Below are positions 24,194-33,082 of a stretch of DNA of 42,832 nucleotides, piece after piece; positions within the stretch are counted from its first letter, which is position 1; each line of letters starts with the position of its first letter. The notes under the pieces were generated by a model that saw only the letters and a program-made list of their open reading frames with translations, was not told where the DNA came from and ran no database searches. This stretch comes from an uncultured Lachnospiraceae bacterium. Its GTDB lineage: Bacteria > Bacillota > Clostridia > Lachnospirales > Lachnospiraceae. The translations under genes were made by a program, and so were the position numbers. Location of the stretch: assembly GCA_948473115.1 (NCBI GenBank), contig CAOKWI010000034.1, positions 1 through 42,832 on the forward strand, in the 5' to 3' direction.

Positions 24194-26050
24194 TCAAGCC
24201 CGATCCCCCGAGTCCCGGGCATCCCGTTCTGTCCCGCCCTCCAGAATGACCTGGAAGCCGCCGCCGGAAGCATTTTCCATGGAATATCGGAAGGTATCCC
24301 CGTAAAACAGCGACATCCGGATCAGGGTATTTCGAAGCCCGATATGAGTATCCTCCTGTGCGGGCGTTTCCAGGATGGCGGCCTGCCTGATCCTGCGGTC
24401 GATCTCATCCCGCATCTCGCAGAGCTCCCGGGCAGGCATTCCGGCGCCGTTGTCCCGAATGATGAGACACCAGCGCCCTTCCCTCCTATATCCTTTGACC
24501 AGGATTTCCAGTTTCGTGTGTTCCGCGTCAAAGGCATGTTCAAAGATATTTTCCACAAAAGGCTGCAGGGTAATGCGCAGGGTTCTAAGCTCCCGTATGG
24601 CCGGATCACATTCCGTGACATATTCCAGGTTGTCCTCGAAGCGAAGCTTCATGAGATTCAGGTACATTTCCGTATTATGAAATTCTTCCCCGAAGGTAGC
24701 CGTGTTACTCTCCTTCTCCGTGATGGCGTATTTCAGCACGGCGGAGAGCATCCGGCAGGAATTGTAAATGCGCTGGTCTCCGCTGTCCGCTCCCATAATG
24801 CCGATCATATTCAGGGTGTTATAGAGGAAATGGGGATTGATCTGAGCCTGGAGATAATGAAGGCGCTCCTTTGTCTGCAGCGTCGTGAGGGCAATCTCGT
24901 TCTCCATCATCTGCTCCAGCCGTCTGCGCATACGGAAAAATTCATCATAGAGAAGCTGCACCTCATGAAACGGCGTTCTCTTTCTGTCGTCGGAATCCTC
25001 TGTGAGATTCTGCACGGTGGTATCCTGCATTTTCCTGGTAAACAAAATCAGCGGGGCAGACATTCTATGGGCAAAAATGCAGATCATTGCCAGCGTGAGC
25101 AGAGTCACGGACAGGCCGATAATGCCGATCAGGATAAAGTCTGTGCGCTGCTCCTTCAATACCGTCTCCACAGCCATCACGGCTGTCACCTGAATATGGC
25201 TGTCCTCCTTGCAGATTGTGGTCACTAAATAATCTTTCCTCAGAGAGGGAATCAGGGAATCCATGTCTATCACCCGGGCTTCCTCCCTCAGGGGAAATCC
25301 CCCGCTCTTATAAATCAGACTGCCGTCCCGTGAGATCATGATATCAATCCCGTACAGATCCCCCACCGAGAGGAGCCGGGACAGGTTCTCACCGGTTAGC
25401 TGGACCGCCAGGAATCCCACCACATTGCCGGGATTGCGCACGGAACGCGCCAGGGAGAAGCCTGCGGTCTCCGTGTTCGGCAGAATCTGCTCCGATACAG
25501 GAAGCAGGATCTCCTTTCCGTAATTGTCCTGTGCGGTCCGAATCCAGTCATACTGCTCCAGGCTTCCCTCCGGAAGCCTGTAAATATAATTGTAGGGACG
25601 GTTATAGGCTTCATTGGTCATAAAGTATCCTTCTTCATTGAAAAAGGTAACGCGATAGGAAGAGCTGACATACGGATAGGAGCTGATGGCCTCCACAAGG
25701 CTGTTGTAGCATCGGGATTTCTCATAAGAAGAGAGATTCCGGTAAGTGAGGCTTGTGGCGGAGGTGACAAAGCTTTCGTGGGATACGATGTCCAGGGAGA
25801 TAAAGGACATGGTATTCCAGATGGATTCCAGCTGCGTGCTTAAAAGCTCAGCCGTATAGTCCACCGTGCTCTGCATCTCCCGTTTACCGGCATTCCATTT
25901 CCACTGAAACAGAATGCCGATAATACAGAACAGAGGAATCAGCGCGGCCACAAGGTAAGTGAGCAAAAGCCGGCTCAAAAATCCTTTTTTCTTTTTGTTC
26001 TCTGCGGACACGGAAAACGCCTCCTTTCCCTGCTCACACCGCATTTCCAT
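24194..26050 (-). CDS. YesM-like sensor histidine kinase
   Basis: Membrane sensor of the locus, 618 residues. Membrane helix 1 is at about 24-47, followed by an extracellular Cache-type domain (50-300), helix 2 at about 304-327 and a HAMP-like linker. The His_kinase (YesM/LytS-type) H-box is QINPHFLYNTLNMIG, with phosphorylated H407. The HATPase domain has N-box FVENIFEHAFD and G-box RDNGAGMP. The gene lies between the permeases (39 bp upstream) and its regulator. Such kinases often sense the sugar or the loaded binding protein; which applies here is unknown. The start is uncertain by two codons (another ATG at 26044). Confidence 0.93.
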   Translation of the reverse strand: MEMRCEQGKEAFSVSAENKKKKGFLSRLLLTYLVAALIPLFCIIGILFQWKWNAGKREMQSTVDYTAELLSTQLESIWNTMSFISLDIVSHESFVTSATSLTYRNLSSYEKSRCYNSLVEAISSYPYVSSSYRVTFFNEEGYFMTNEAYNRPYNYIYRLPEGSLEQYDWIRTAQDNYGKEILLPVSEQILPNTETAGFSLARSVRNPGNVVGFLAVQLTGENLSRLLSVGDLYGIDIMISRDGSLIYKSGGFPLREEARVIDMDSLIPSLRKDYLVTTICKEDSHIQVTAVMAVETVLKEQRTDFILIGIIGLSVTLLTLAMICIFAHRMSAPLILFTRKMQDTTVQNLTEDSDDRKRTPFHEVQLLYDEFFRMRRRLEQMMENEIALTTLQTKERLHYLQAQINPHFLYNTLNMIGIMGADSGDQRIYNSCRMLSAVLKYAITEKESNTATFGEEFHNTEMYLNLMKLRFEDNLEYVTECDPAIRELRTLRITLQPFVENIFEHAFDAEHTKLEILVKGYRREGRWCLIIRDNGAGMPARELCEMRDEIDRRIRQAAILETPAQEDTHIGLRNTLIRMSLFYGDTFRYSMENASGGGFQVILEGGTERDARDSGDRA

Positions 26051-26089
26051 GCTTACGCTGCCTCTCTCTGCTCACACCGCCTGTGGCAG

Positions 26090-26926
26090 TCATCCCTTTA
26101 CGGAGCCGGCAGTCATGCCCTCCAGAATCTGCCTGTTCAGAAAAATGTACAGCAGAACCAGCGGCAGGGATACCACAATGGCCGCGGTGAATAAGTGGCC
26201 GTAATCGGTGGTCCAGGCCGATTTCAGGGAATATACAAAAAGCTGTACTGTCTGTGTGCTGGAGCCGGACATATAATACTGCGGATTCTCAAAATCATTG
26301 TAGATCAGGACAGAACGCAGTATGATCACGGTAGCCGTAATGGGCTTGAGCAGAGGAAACAGAATCCTGACATACAGGCTCAGGCTTCCGCAGCCGTCGA
26401 TGACAGCCGCCTCGTCGATCTCTGTGGGCAGAGAACTGATATATCCCTTATAGAGCATGACCGCAAACGGGAACATGGTAGCCACCTCCACCAGACACAG
26501 GCCTGCCAGCGTGTTAGCCACGTGCAGAAGATTTAGCATCCAATAGGTGGGGATGACGGAGGCGGGAACGATCAGTCCGGCCACAATCAGTTTATTGGAG
26601 AACCTGCTCAGCCAGCCTTTCCTGCGCTGCATGATGACTGCCGTGGCGGATGCCGCCAGCACCAGGAAAAATATGGAGATCAGCGTAATCAACAGACTGT
26701 TTTTAAATGCCCGAAGCAACGCGCTGTGCTGGTACTGAAATATATATTTCAGGTTTTCCAGAAAGCTGAACTCCTTCGGAAATGAGAGCGTCAGTCCGGC
26801 GGCGTCCTCTGTGTTTTTGCAGGCAGTGATAATCACAAAATACAAAATCAGCCAGTGTGTAAACAGTGTCATTGCCACCAGGAGTATTTCCAACAGCTTC
26901 GAGGCAAAGCTTCTCTTCTTGATCAT
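26090..26926 (-). CDS. Carbohydrate ABC transporter permease, LplC/MalG type
   Basis: Membrane subunit of the second CUT1 importer, 278 residues with six membrane helices. The EAA loop is DEAAVIDGCGSLSLYVRILFPLLKPI and the C-terminus LEGMTAGSVKG. The start overlaps the previous permease stop by four bases and GGGAGG lies inside that gene. Linked to a PL26 enzyme and a YesM/YesN pair, it probably imports rhamnogalacturonan-derived oligosaccharides, much as the Bacillus subtilis yes/lpl-yetA region is organised. No ATPase gene is present. Confidence 0.92.
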   Translation of the reverse strand: MIKKRSFASKLLEILLVAMTLFTHWLILYFVIITACKNTEDAAGLTLSFPKEFSFLENLKYIFQYQHSALLRAFKNSLLITLISIFFLVLAASATAVIMQRRKGWLSRFSNKLIVAGLIVPASVIPTYWMLNLLHVANTLAGLCLVEVATMFPFAVMLYKGYISSLPTEIDEAAVIDGCGSLSLYVRILFPLLKPITATVIILRSVLIYNDFENPQYYMSGSSTQTVQLFVYSLKSAWTTDYGHLFTAAIVVSLPLVLLYIFLNRQILEGMTAGSVKG

Positions 26927-27789
26927 GATATTTCCGCCTCCCTTTTTGCGATGAAGGAATTGACAGGAAAGACAATCAGCGCCACCGCGATAAACAAGAT
27001 CACGTTTCCGGCAGTCGCAAGACCGTAGCTTCCCCGGGCAAAGAGCTTATAGACAGCTGTGCCCAAAACCTCCGAGGAATATCCCGGCCCGCCGCCTGTG
27101 AGGGCCTGGATCAGGTCATAGCTGCGCAGCCCGCCGATGAGACACAGCGTCAGTACCGTATTGATGGACGGCATCAGCAGGGGCAGTGTGATTTTACGGA
27201 AAATATTCCATGGGCTGGCTCCGTCAATCGCCGCCGCCTCAGTATAGGATTTGGGTATGGCACAGATCCCGGCGATCAGGATAATCGTCACAGTACCGAT
27301 GCCCTTCCATATGTCGGCGATCATACAGGAGGCAAGCGCATAATGCTTATCGGTGAGCCAGCGGATGGCGTCAAAGCCCATTGCGTTAAGGAACTGATTC
27401 ACCACGCCGGCAGGCTCCAGCAGCGCCCGAAAAGCCAAAGCCACCACCACATTTCCCAGCAGATAAGGAAAAAAAATAACAATTTTCAGATAATTGCCGC
27501 TGCGGATACCGCTGCAGACGTAGACGGCCAGCGCCAGACCAAGCACAAGCTTGACCAGGCAGGTGACCAAAGCGAAAACAGCCGTATTGATCAAGGCCGT
27601 GCGGGTATTTGTCATGGTGAAAAATGTAATAAAATTGTCCAGTCCGATAAATGTGGCGTCTTTCAGGTTCCAGATTGTCATGGAAAAGTAAAAGGAAGCA
27701 AAAGTCGGAATGATAAAAACAACCACATAAATCAGCATCCCCGGAGCTGCCATCCAGAGAGGGTATGTTCTTTGATTTCTGTTTTTCAT
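26923..27789 (-). CDS. Carbohydrate ABC transporter permease, LplB/MalF type
   Basis: Partner permease of 288 residues with six membrane helices and the EAA loop TEAAAIDGASPWNIFRKITLPLLMPS. It overlaps the next gene by ATGA, so the two permeases should be made in equal amounts. AAGG precedes the ATG. A 119-bp spacer with a strong hairpin separates it from the binding-protein gene. Confidence 0.92.
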   Translation of the reverse strand: MKNRNQRTYPLWMAAPGMLIYVVVFIIPTFASFYFSMTIWNLKDATFIGLDNFITFFTMTNTRTALINTAVFALVTCLVKLVLGLALAVYVCSGIRSGNYLKIVIFFPYLLGNVVVALAFRALLEPAGVVNQFLNAMGFDAIRWLTDKHYALASCMIADIWKGIGTVTIILIAGICAIPKSYTEAAAIDGASPWNIFRKITLPLLMPSINTVLTLCLIGGLRSYDLIQALTGGGPGYSSEVLGTAVYKLFARGSYGLATAGNVILFIAVALIVFPVNSFIAKREAEIS

Positions 27790-27847
27790 GGAGAATACCT
27801 TTCAACGGCATTCCGGTTTCAGGACACGGAAGCCGCTTGTGAGAGAA

Positions 27848-27883
27848 CGGCAGAACCCGCAAACAGGTCTTTGGGTTCTGCCG
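27848..27883 (-). promoter_or_regulatory. Intercistronic hairpin between binding-protein and permease genes
   Basis: CGGCAGAACCC (27848-27858) and GGGTTCTGCCG (27873-27883) are perfect 11-bp arms around a 14-nt loop. On the minus strand TTCTCTC follows, giving at most a weak T-tract. This fits partial termination or protection of the upstream mRNA. Confidence 0.6.
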
Positions 27884-27908
27884 TAAGGTTTATAGAATAT
27901 GTGTGAGA

Positions 27909-29321
27909 TTACCATCCGGCAACGCCCTTTTGCTGGGCGTCAATCGTGTTATCCTTCTCAATCTCCGCAATCGCCTCCTCGGGAGTATATTCCCCGGTTT
28001 CTGCCATCTGCAGAATCGTAACCATGTTGGAGCCCTTAATGTTGCAGGAATATTCCATCACGGAGGTGGAGGACTTGGCCACCCACTCCTGCGCTTCCCT
28101 GGCGGCGTCGGAAATGGTATCCGGAAGGGTCACGTTGTTGAGCATAAACGCGCCCGTGGGAGTCGTCACCTGGCAATAGGCGTCGATGGCCTCACCGGTA
28201 GTGAGATATTCCATCAGGGCAAGGGCACACGCCTCCTTCTCGGGAGCAATATTCTTGCTCATACACCATGCCACCGGCATCCATGTAGCTACGCCCCGCA
28301 CCTCGGAGGAGGTATCCGGAAGAGGGAAAAAACCGATGTCCCCCGCCTTGTCCGGCGCCACATTGGAGATGGTGGACATGATATTAGTGCGGGAAAACGT
28401 CATCACTGCGTCCCCGTTTGCCAGATCGATGGCTGATTTCTCGAAGCTGACCGCCAGAGGGTCATCGCTCTGGTATCCCTTGGTATAGAGATCGTTCAGC
28501 TTGCGCAGTCCTCTCATGAAGGTCTCTGAGTCGTGCAGCTCCACTTCCCGGTTGGTATATTTCTCCGCAAAGCCGGGATCTTCGTTCCACACATAATAAT
28601 ACTGGGACAGGAACAGGATCTGGGAACCGGCGCCGTCGCTGTAAGGAGTGACCACGGGAACCTTGTCCATGCTGGTCTTGATCGTCTCACAGTTATCCAG
28701 AAACTCTTCCCACGTGGTCGGTATTTCCAGATTCAGTTCCTCGTAGACCTTTCTGTTGTAGAAGCAGCCTGCCACATTGGACGTGGTGAGCGGAATACAG
28801 TATACCGCCTTCCCGTCCGCATCGGATACCAGATCCAGGTAAGAGGATGCCACATTTTCACGGATCCAGTCCTGTCCGGACAGATCGTAAATATTTGCGG
28901 CGGGATCCAGCTTGTCAAGCTGCGCGCCGATAGAACTCTGGAACAGATCGGGCAGATTGCCCGTAGCTGCCCGGACTTCCAGGGTATATACGGATTCCTC
29001 GGAATTGGAAGAAAGCAATTCCACTTTAATCTTACATCCGGTCAGTTCGGAAAACGCGTCAAGCTGCGCCTGGAGCGCATCTCCCACTTCGCCGGTGGTA
29101 GAATGGGCAATATTGAGGGTGACGCCCTCAAAGTTCCATTCCTGATCCTCCTCGAACTGCACGGAGTCGGACGATGCCGCCAGGCTGCCTGCCGGCTCCT
29201 GTGACACGGAAGAGCTGCTCTCCGTACCCGGATCCGCCGAAGAGGAGGTTCCCGGGCTGCCGCAGGCGGCAAGACCCAGCGTACAGCTTAAGGCCAGTGC
29301 GAGTGCCAGTTTCTTTTTCAT
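27909..29321 (-). CDS. Extracellular sugar-binding lipoprotein of the second ABC importer
   Basis: Solute-binding protein of 470 residues. The signal peptide MKKKLALALALSCTLGLAAC ends in lipobox LAAC with the lipidated Cys at residue 20. A Ser/Gly-rich tether (about 22-55) follows, then the family-1 binding fold (NIAHSTTGEVGDALQAQLDAFSELTGCKIKVEL). GGAGG lies 7 bp before the ATG. It heads the operon of binding protein, two permeases, kinase, regulator and PL26 enzyme. Ligand inferred: rhamnogalacturonan oligosaccharide. Confidence 0.92.
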   Translation of the reverse strand: MKKKLALALALSCTLGLAACGSPGTSSSADPGTESSSSVSQEPAGSLAASSDSVQFEEDQEWNFEGVTLNIAHSTTGEVGDALQAQLDAFSELTGCKIKVELLSSNSEESVYTLEVRAATGNLPDLFQSSIGAQLDKLDPAANIYDLSGQDWIRENVASSYLDLVSDADGKAVYCIPLTTSNVAGCFYNRKVYEELNLEIPTTWEEFLDNCETIKTSMDKVPVVTPYSDGAGSQILFLSQYYYVWNEDPGFAEKYTNREVELHDSETFMRGLRKLNDLYTKGYQSDDPLAVSFEKSAIDLANGDAVMTFSRTNIMSTISNVAPDKAGDIGFFPLPDTSSEVRGVATWMPVAWCMSKNIAPEKEACALALMEYLTTGEAIDAYCQVTTPTGAFMLNNVTLPDTISDAAREAQEWVAKSSTSVMEYSCNIKGSNMVTILQMAETGEYTPEEAIAEIEKDNTIDAQQKGVAGW

Positions 29322-29340
29322 AGAATTTCCTCCATTCTGA

Positions 29341-29408
29341 AGCAGAACTGTCTGCTGCTTCGGTGAGATATGTTGTTTACAGACAGCCCAACGGCCTGCC
29401 TGGGCTGT
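29341..29408 (-). promoter_or_regulatory. Structured leader before the binding-protein gene
   Basis: Two perfect hairpins lie in the leader: AGCAGA/TCTGCT (29341-29356) next to the ribosome site, and ACAGCCCA/TGGGCTGT (29383-29408). A TATAAC box is upstream on the minus strand at about 29424-29429, but its -35 partner is poor, as expected for an activator-dependent promoter. Confidence 0.4.
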
Positions 29409-29511
29409 TGTGTCTCGGTACGGTTATAGTGTACCTGAAACATCGGATCCATTCTATGAAAAATCAGAAACGGCCACATCAAAAAAAAGCAAACAACACG
29501 GCACAAGGTCA

Positions 29512-29565
29512 GTACATCAGTGTGCGCTAATCCTGAAGCAATGAGCGCTTGACGCAATGATGTAC
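29512..29565. terminator. Inverted repeat just after the YgiQ stop
   Basis: GTACATCA (29512-29519) and TGATGTAC (29558-29565) are perfect arms around a 38-nt segment that itself has GCGC-rich pairing. The repeat begins 4 bp after the YgiQ stop codon. A T-rich run follows only about 25 nt further on. It may be a terminator or 3'-end stabiliser. Confidence 0.4.
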
Positions 29566-29569
29566 GGGC

Positions 29570-31597
29570 TCATTTCTCGTGGGAATGACGTTTATGGATA
29601 TTACGTATGGTTTTCTTTTTGGGCTTCCGCTGCGGATTCTGCCCTGTCGTATTCCCCGTGCGGAGAACTGTCTTCCCTCCGGGTATACTTTTACCGGCTC
29701 CCTCCGCCGGCTTTCCTGCAGTATACTCTTCCTGCTTTCCCGCCGTATGCCCCGCCGCCCCTTTCCGGGTCTCCTTCCGCGGACGGATCAGGCACTTTTT
29801 ATCAAATCCGATGAGATCTGTCCTGCCCGCTTTTGTCAGCGCTTCCTGGACCAAGTCATAGTTTTTCGGGTTCCGGTACTGTATCAATGCCCTCTGCATC
29901 GCTTTCTCGTGGGGGTTCCTGCACACATACACCGGCTTCATGTCCCGGGGATCCAGTCCCGTATAATACATGACTGTGGACAGGGTGGAGGGCGTGGGGT
30001 AGAAATCCTGCACCTGCTCCGGCATATAGCCCAGATCCCTCAAGTATTCCGCCAGTTCGACGGCCTCCTTCAAGGTGGAGCCGGGGTGGGAGGACATCAG
30101 GTAGGGCACCAGGAACTGGTTTTTACCCATCTGCGCATTCAGTTTCTTATATTTGGCAGTAAAACGCTCATAGACCGCATTTTCCGGCTTTCCCATCCTG
30201 CGCAGCACCGCGTCGGAGATATGCTCCGGCGCCACCTTCAGCTGCCCGCTCACATGATGTTCCACCAGCTCGCGGAAAAAGGTGTCGTCGGGATCCGCCA
30301 GCAGATAGTCAAAGCGGATGCCGGAGCGCACAAAGACCTTTTTCACCCCCGGGAGCGCCCGAAGCTTCCTTAACAGCTCCAGGTAATCCCTGTGATCCAC
30401 ATAGAGATTCTTACAGGGGGTGGGAAACAGACACTGTTTGTTCTTACAGACGCCATGTGTCATCTGCTTTTCGCAGGAGGGATGACGGAAATTGGCCGTG
30501 GGACCTCCCACATCGTGGATATATCCCTTGAAGTCCGGCTCCTTTATCAGCAGCTCCGCTTCCCGGAGAATGGACTCATGGCTTCTGACCTGCACCGTCC
30601 TGCCCTGATGGAAGGTCAGCGCACAGAAGCTGCATCCGCCGAAGCATCCCCGGCTGCTGATCAGGGAAAACCTGATCTCCGCGATGGCCGGCACCCCTCC
30701 CTTTTCCTCATAGGAGGGATGGTATGTCCGCATATAGGGCAGGGCATAGACATCATCCATCTCCTGTGTGGTAAGGGGCGGCTGGGGCGGATTCTGCACC
30801 ACATAGATCCCGTTGGGATACCCCTCCACCAGAACCCTGCCGTTGCAGAAATCCGTGTTTTCGTGCTGGATGGCAAAGCTTTTGGCGTACAGGGCCTTGT
30901 CCGCCTTCATCTCCTCATAGGAGGGCAGCTCTATTGCATGATAGATCCCGGAAATGTCTTTTGTGCGGTAAACCGTTCCGGGTACAAAGGTAATATCCGA
31001 CACTGCAATCCCGCCCGCCAGGGCGTCCGCGATCTCCACAATGGACTTCTCCCCCATGCCGTAGGAAATGAGATCCGCCTGGCTGTCCAGCAGCACGGAG
31101 CGCTTAAAACAGTCCGTCCAGTAATCGTAATGCGCCATGCGGCGCAGGCTTGCCTCGATCCCGCCGATGATCACGGGAACATCCTTATAAGTCCTGCGGA
31201 TCAGGTTCCCGTAGACCACTGCGGCATGGTCGGGTCGCTTTCCCGTCTCCCCGCCGGGGGTGTAGGCGTCCGTGGGACGACGTTTCTTAGACACGGAATA
31301 ATGATTCACGCAGCTGTCCATATTGCCGGCGGAGACGAGAAACCCCAGCCGGGGACGCCCCAGAACGGAAATGCTGTCGTCCCTTTTCCAGTCCGGCTGA
31401 GAGATGATCCCCACCGTATAACCGTGGGCCTGGAGGACACGGCTGATGATGGCATGCCCAAAGGAGGGATGATCCACATAGGCATCCCCGATGACGTACA
31501 CAAAGTCAAGCTGTTCGATTCCCTGTTCCCGCAGTTCTTCGGGAGAAACAGGCAAAAAACCGTTTCCCTTCCGAAAAGAATTCTCAAAAAAATCCAT
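29570..31597 (-). CDS. YgiQ-family radical SAM protein
   Basis: Radical S-adenosylmethionine enzyme, about 675 residues, of the UPF0313/YgiQ family, whose reaction is not established. The N-terminal half has the family opening ([37 protein letters not shown]) and [16 protein letters not shown]. The 4Fe-4S cysteines are C318, C322 and C325 in [19 protein letters not shown]. The C-terminal DUF3362-like part includes [20 protein letters not shown] and a basic low-complexity tail. The start at 31597 has GAGG upstream and overlaps the HAD gene by 14 bp, so the two are probably coupled. Confidence 0.93.
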   Translation of the reverse strand: MDFFENSFRKGNGFLPVSPEELREQGIEQLDFVYVIGDAYVDHPSFGHAIISRVLQAHGYTVGIISQPDWKRDDSISVLGRPRLGFLVSAGNMDSCVNHYSVSKKRRPTDAYTPGGETGKRPDHAAVVYGNLIRRTYKDVPVIIGGIEASLRRMAHYDYWTDCFKRSVLLDSQADLISYGMGEKSIVEIADALAGGIAVSDITFVPGTVYRTKDISGIYHAIELPSYEEMKADKALYAKSFAIQHENTDFCNGRVLVEGYPNGIYVVQNPPQPPLTTQEMDDVYALPYMRTYHPSYEEKGGVPAIAEIRFSLISSRGCFGGCSFCALTFHQGRTVQVRSHESILREAELLIKEPDFKGYIHDVGGPTANFRHPSCEKQMTHGVCKNKQCLFPTPCKNLYVDHRDYLELLRKLRALPGVKKVFVRSGIRFDYLLADPDDTFFRELVEHHVSGQLKVAPEHISDAVLRRMGKPENAVYERFTAKYKKLNAQMGKNQFLVPYLMSSHPGSTLKEAVELAEYLRDLGYMPEQVQDFYPTPSTLSTVMYYTGLDPRDMKPVYVCRNPHEKAMQRALIQYRNPKNYDLVQEALTKAGRTDLIGFDKKCLIRPRKETRKGAAGHTAGKQEEYTAGKPAEGAGKSIPGGKTVLRTGNTTGQNPQRKPKKKTIRNIHKRHSHEK

Positions 31598-32285
31598 AAT
31601 AATCCTCGATATAATAATCTGCCAGTTCCTTTTTCGCATCCCTGTCCGGAACCGAATATGCATCCTCCACGGCGCAGACTTTCATGCCCGCATTCTTGCC
31701 GGCGCGGATGCCGGGTATGATATCCTCGAACACCAGACAGCGTTCACAGGCTGTGCCCAGCCCTTTCGCCGCCGCAAAGTAAATATCCGGCGAAGGCTTG
31801 CCCCGTTCCACTTCACTTCCTGTCACGATACAGGTAAAATATTCCCTTAACCGGTGTACCTTGGCTATGTTTTCCACCAGCTCCCGGGAATTGCTTGTGG
31901 CAATGCCAAGCCGGAGCCCTCTCTCTCGGCATCCTGCCAGAAATTCGGGGATTCCCGGCTTTAACGGCACCTCATGCAGATACTTGTCCCAGGCCATTTC
32001 GTTCCAGGTACGCTTGATCTCATCCAGAGTGTCGGGAATGGGAAAATGCTCCTTGAAATAAACCGCCGTCTCATGAAAGCTCATGCCCTCTATCTTAGAC
32101 TGCATCCCCTGCGGCACTTCGATTCCGAACTGTCCCAGGTATTCGATATCTATCTCATGCCAGATCCACATGGAGTCCACCAGGGAACCGTCCATGTCAA
32201 AAATGACGGCATCAATATCCCTCAACATATCAGATTTTATGCTGTCAGATTTTATGCTGTCAGATTTTATACTGCCGGTTTTCAT
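31584..32285 (-). CDS. HAD-superfamily phosphatase/phosphoglucomutase-like hydrolase
   Basis: Haloacid dehalogenase-type hydrolase of 233 residues. The nucleophile motif is [10 protein letters not shown] (D30 and D32), motif II lies in [11 protein letters not shown], motif III is the lysine in [18 protein letters not shown] and motif IV is [18 protein letters not shown] helical cap follows motif I, as in beta-phosphoglucomutase-like enzymes, but the substrate cannot be told. The start at 32285 has AGGAGG six bases upstream, so an unusual N-terminal SIKSD repeat, encoded by a 15-bp tandem repeat, is translated. An internal ATG at 32228 has no ribosome site. It overlaps the YgiQ gene. Confidence 0.9.
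   Translation of the reverse strand: MKTGSIKSDSIKSDSIKSDMLRDIDAVIFDMDGSLVDSMWIWHEIDIEYLGQFGIEVPQGMQSKIEGMSFHETAVYFKEHFPIPDTLDEIKRTWNEMAWDKYLHEVPLKPGIPEFLAGCRERGLRLGIATSNSRELVENIAKVHRLREYFTCIVTGSEVERGKPSPDIYFAAAKGLGTACERCLVFEDIIPGIRAGKNAGMKVCAVEDAYSVPDRDAKKELADYYIEDYYGFF
32231..32275. repeat. 15-bp tandem repeat in the HAD gene start
   Basis: Three consecutive units of CAGATTTTATGCTGT occupy 32231-32245, 32246-32260 and 32261-32275; the third differs at two bases. The repeats encode S-I-K-S-D units on the minus strand and keep the frame. Confidence 0.85.
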
Positions 32286-32300
32286 ATCATCCCTCCTGCG

Positions 32301-33017
32301 CTAATACCCTGTTTCGTTCCTGTCTGCTCTCAGGCGTTCTTCCTCCTGTGAAGTCAGGGGACGGTACTCGCCCGCCTCCAGCCCGTCATCCAGGTCGACA
32401 CCGCCGAACCGGATTCTCTTTAACGCGGTTACCTGATTCCCCACTGCCTGCAGCATCCGCTTCACCTGATGGTACTTTCCCTCCTGTATGGTCAGATGGA
32501 GAATATTTTCTGACACTGCATCCACCTTTGCCGGTAATGTCAGCCTGTCCTCCCCAATGTCCACGCCCTGTTCCAGCCGTTGGATATCCTCTGCCGACAG
32601 CGCGTGGACCACAGTCACTTCATAGGTCTTATCCACATGTCTTTTCGGGGAAAGAAGACGATGCGTCAGTTCCCCGTCGTTGGTCAGGATCAGAAGCCCC
32701 TCCGTGTCCTTGTCCAGCCTGCCCATGGGAAACAGGTCCTTTCTCCCCTCGGGCGCCAGCAGTTCCACCACCGTGCCCGCGGTGTTATCCTGCGTGGCGG
32801 ATACCACGCCCCGGGGCTTGTTCAACATGTAATAGACATATCTCTGATAAGTCAATGTTTTCCCCTGAAACGCCACCTGATCCTTCTGCTCTGCTATTTT
32901 CTGATCCGCGGACCGCACCACCTGGCCGTTGACGGATACGAGTCCTTTTCTGACAAATTCCCTTACCTGGCTGCGGCTGCCAATATTCAGTTCGCACAAA
33001 TATCTGTCAAGACGCAT
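32301..33017 (-). CDS. RsuA/RluB-family rRNA pseudouridine synthase
   Basis: Small 238-residue pseudouridine synthase. It has an N-terminal S4 domain (MRLDRYLCELNIGSRSQVREFVRKGLVSVNGQVV) followed by the catalytic domain with LNKPRGVVSA and the active aspartate D102 in GRLDKDTEGLLILTNDGEL. EGKYHQVKRMLQAVG confirms the RsuA/RluB branch. The 16S U516 enzyme RsuA and the 23S enzyme RluB cannot be told apart safely here. GGT precedes the ATG. It is 15 bp upstream of the HAD gene and divergent from the YlbJ-like gene across 65 bp. Confidence 0.93.
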   Translation of the reverse strand: MRLDRYLCELNIGSRSQVREFVRKGLVSVNGQVVRSADQKIAEQKDQVAFQGKTLTYQRYVYYMLNKPRGVVSATQDNTAGTVVELLAPEGRKDLFPMGRLDKDTEGLLILTNDGELTHRLLSPKRHVDKTYEVTVVHALSAEDIQRLEQGVDIGEDRLTLPAKVDAVSENILHLTIQEGKYHQVKRMLQAVGNQVTALKRIRFGGVDLDDGLEAGEYRPLTSQEEERLRADRNETGY

Positions 33018-33082
33018 AAAACCTCACAAAATAAACATATACAAGTATAGGAGCACTCAGGAGCCCGTAAAAGGAGTCGATC

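Noticed and set aside
30392..31720. Long plus-strand open frame (442 codons) opposite ygiQ
   Set aside because: Antisense of a strongly recognised radical SAM gene; composition is unnatural for a protein.
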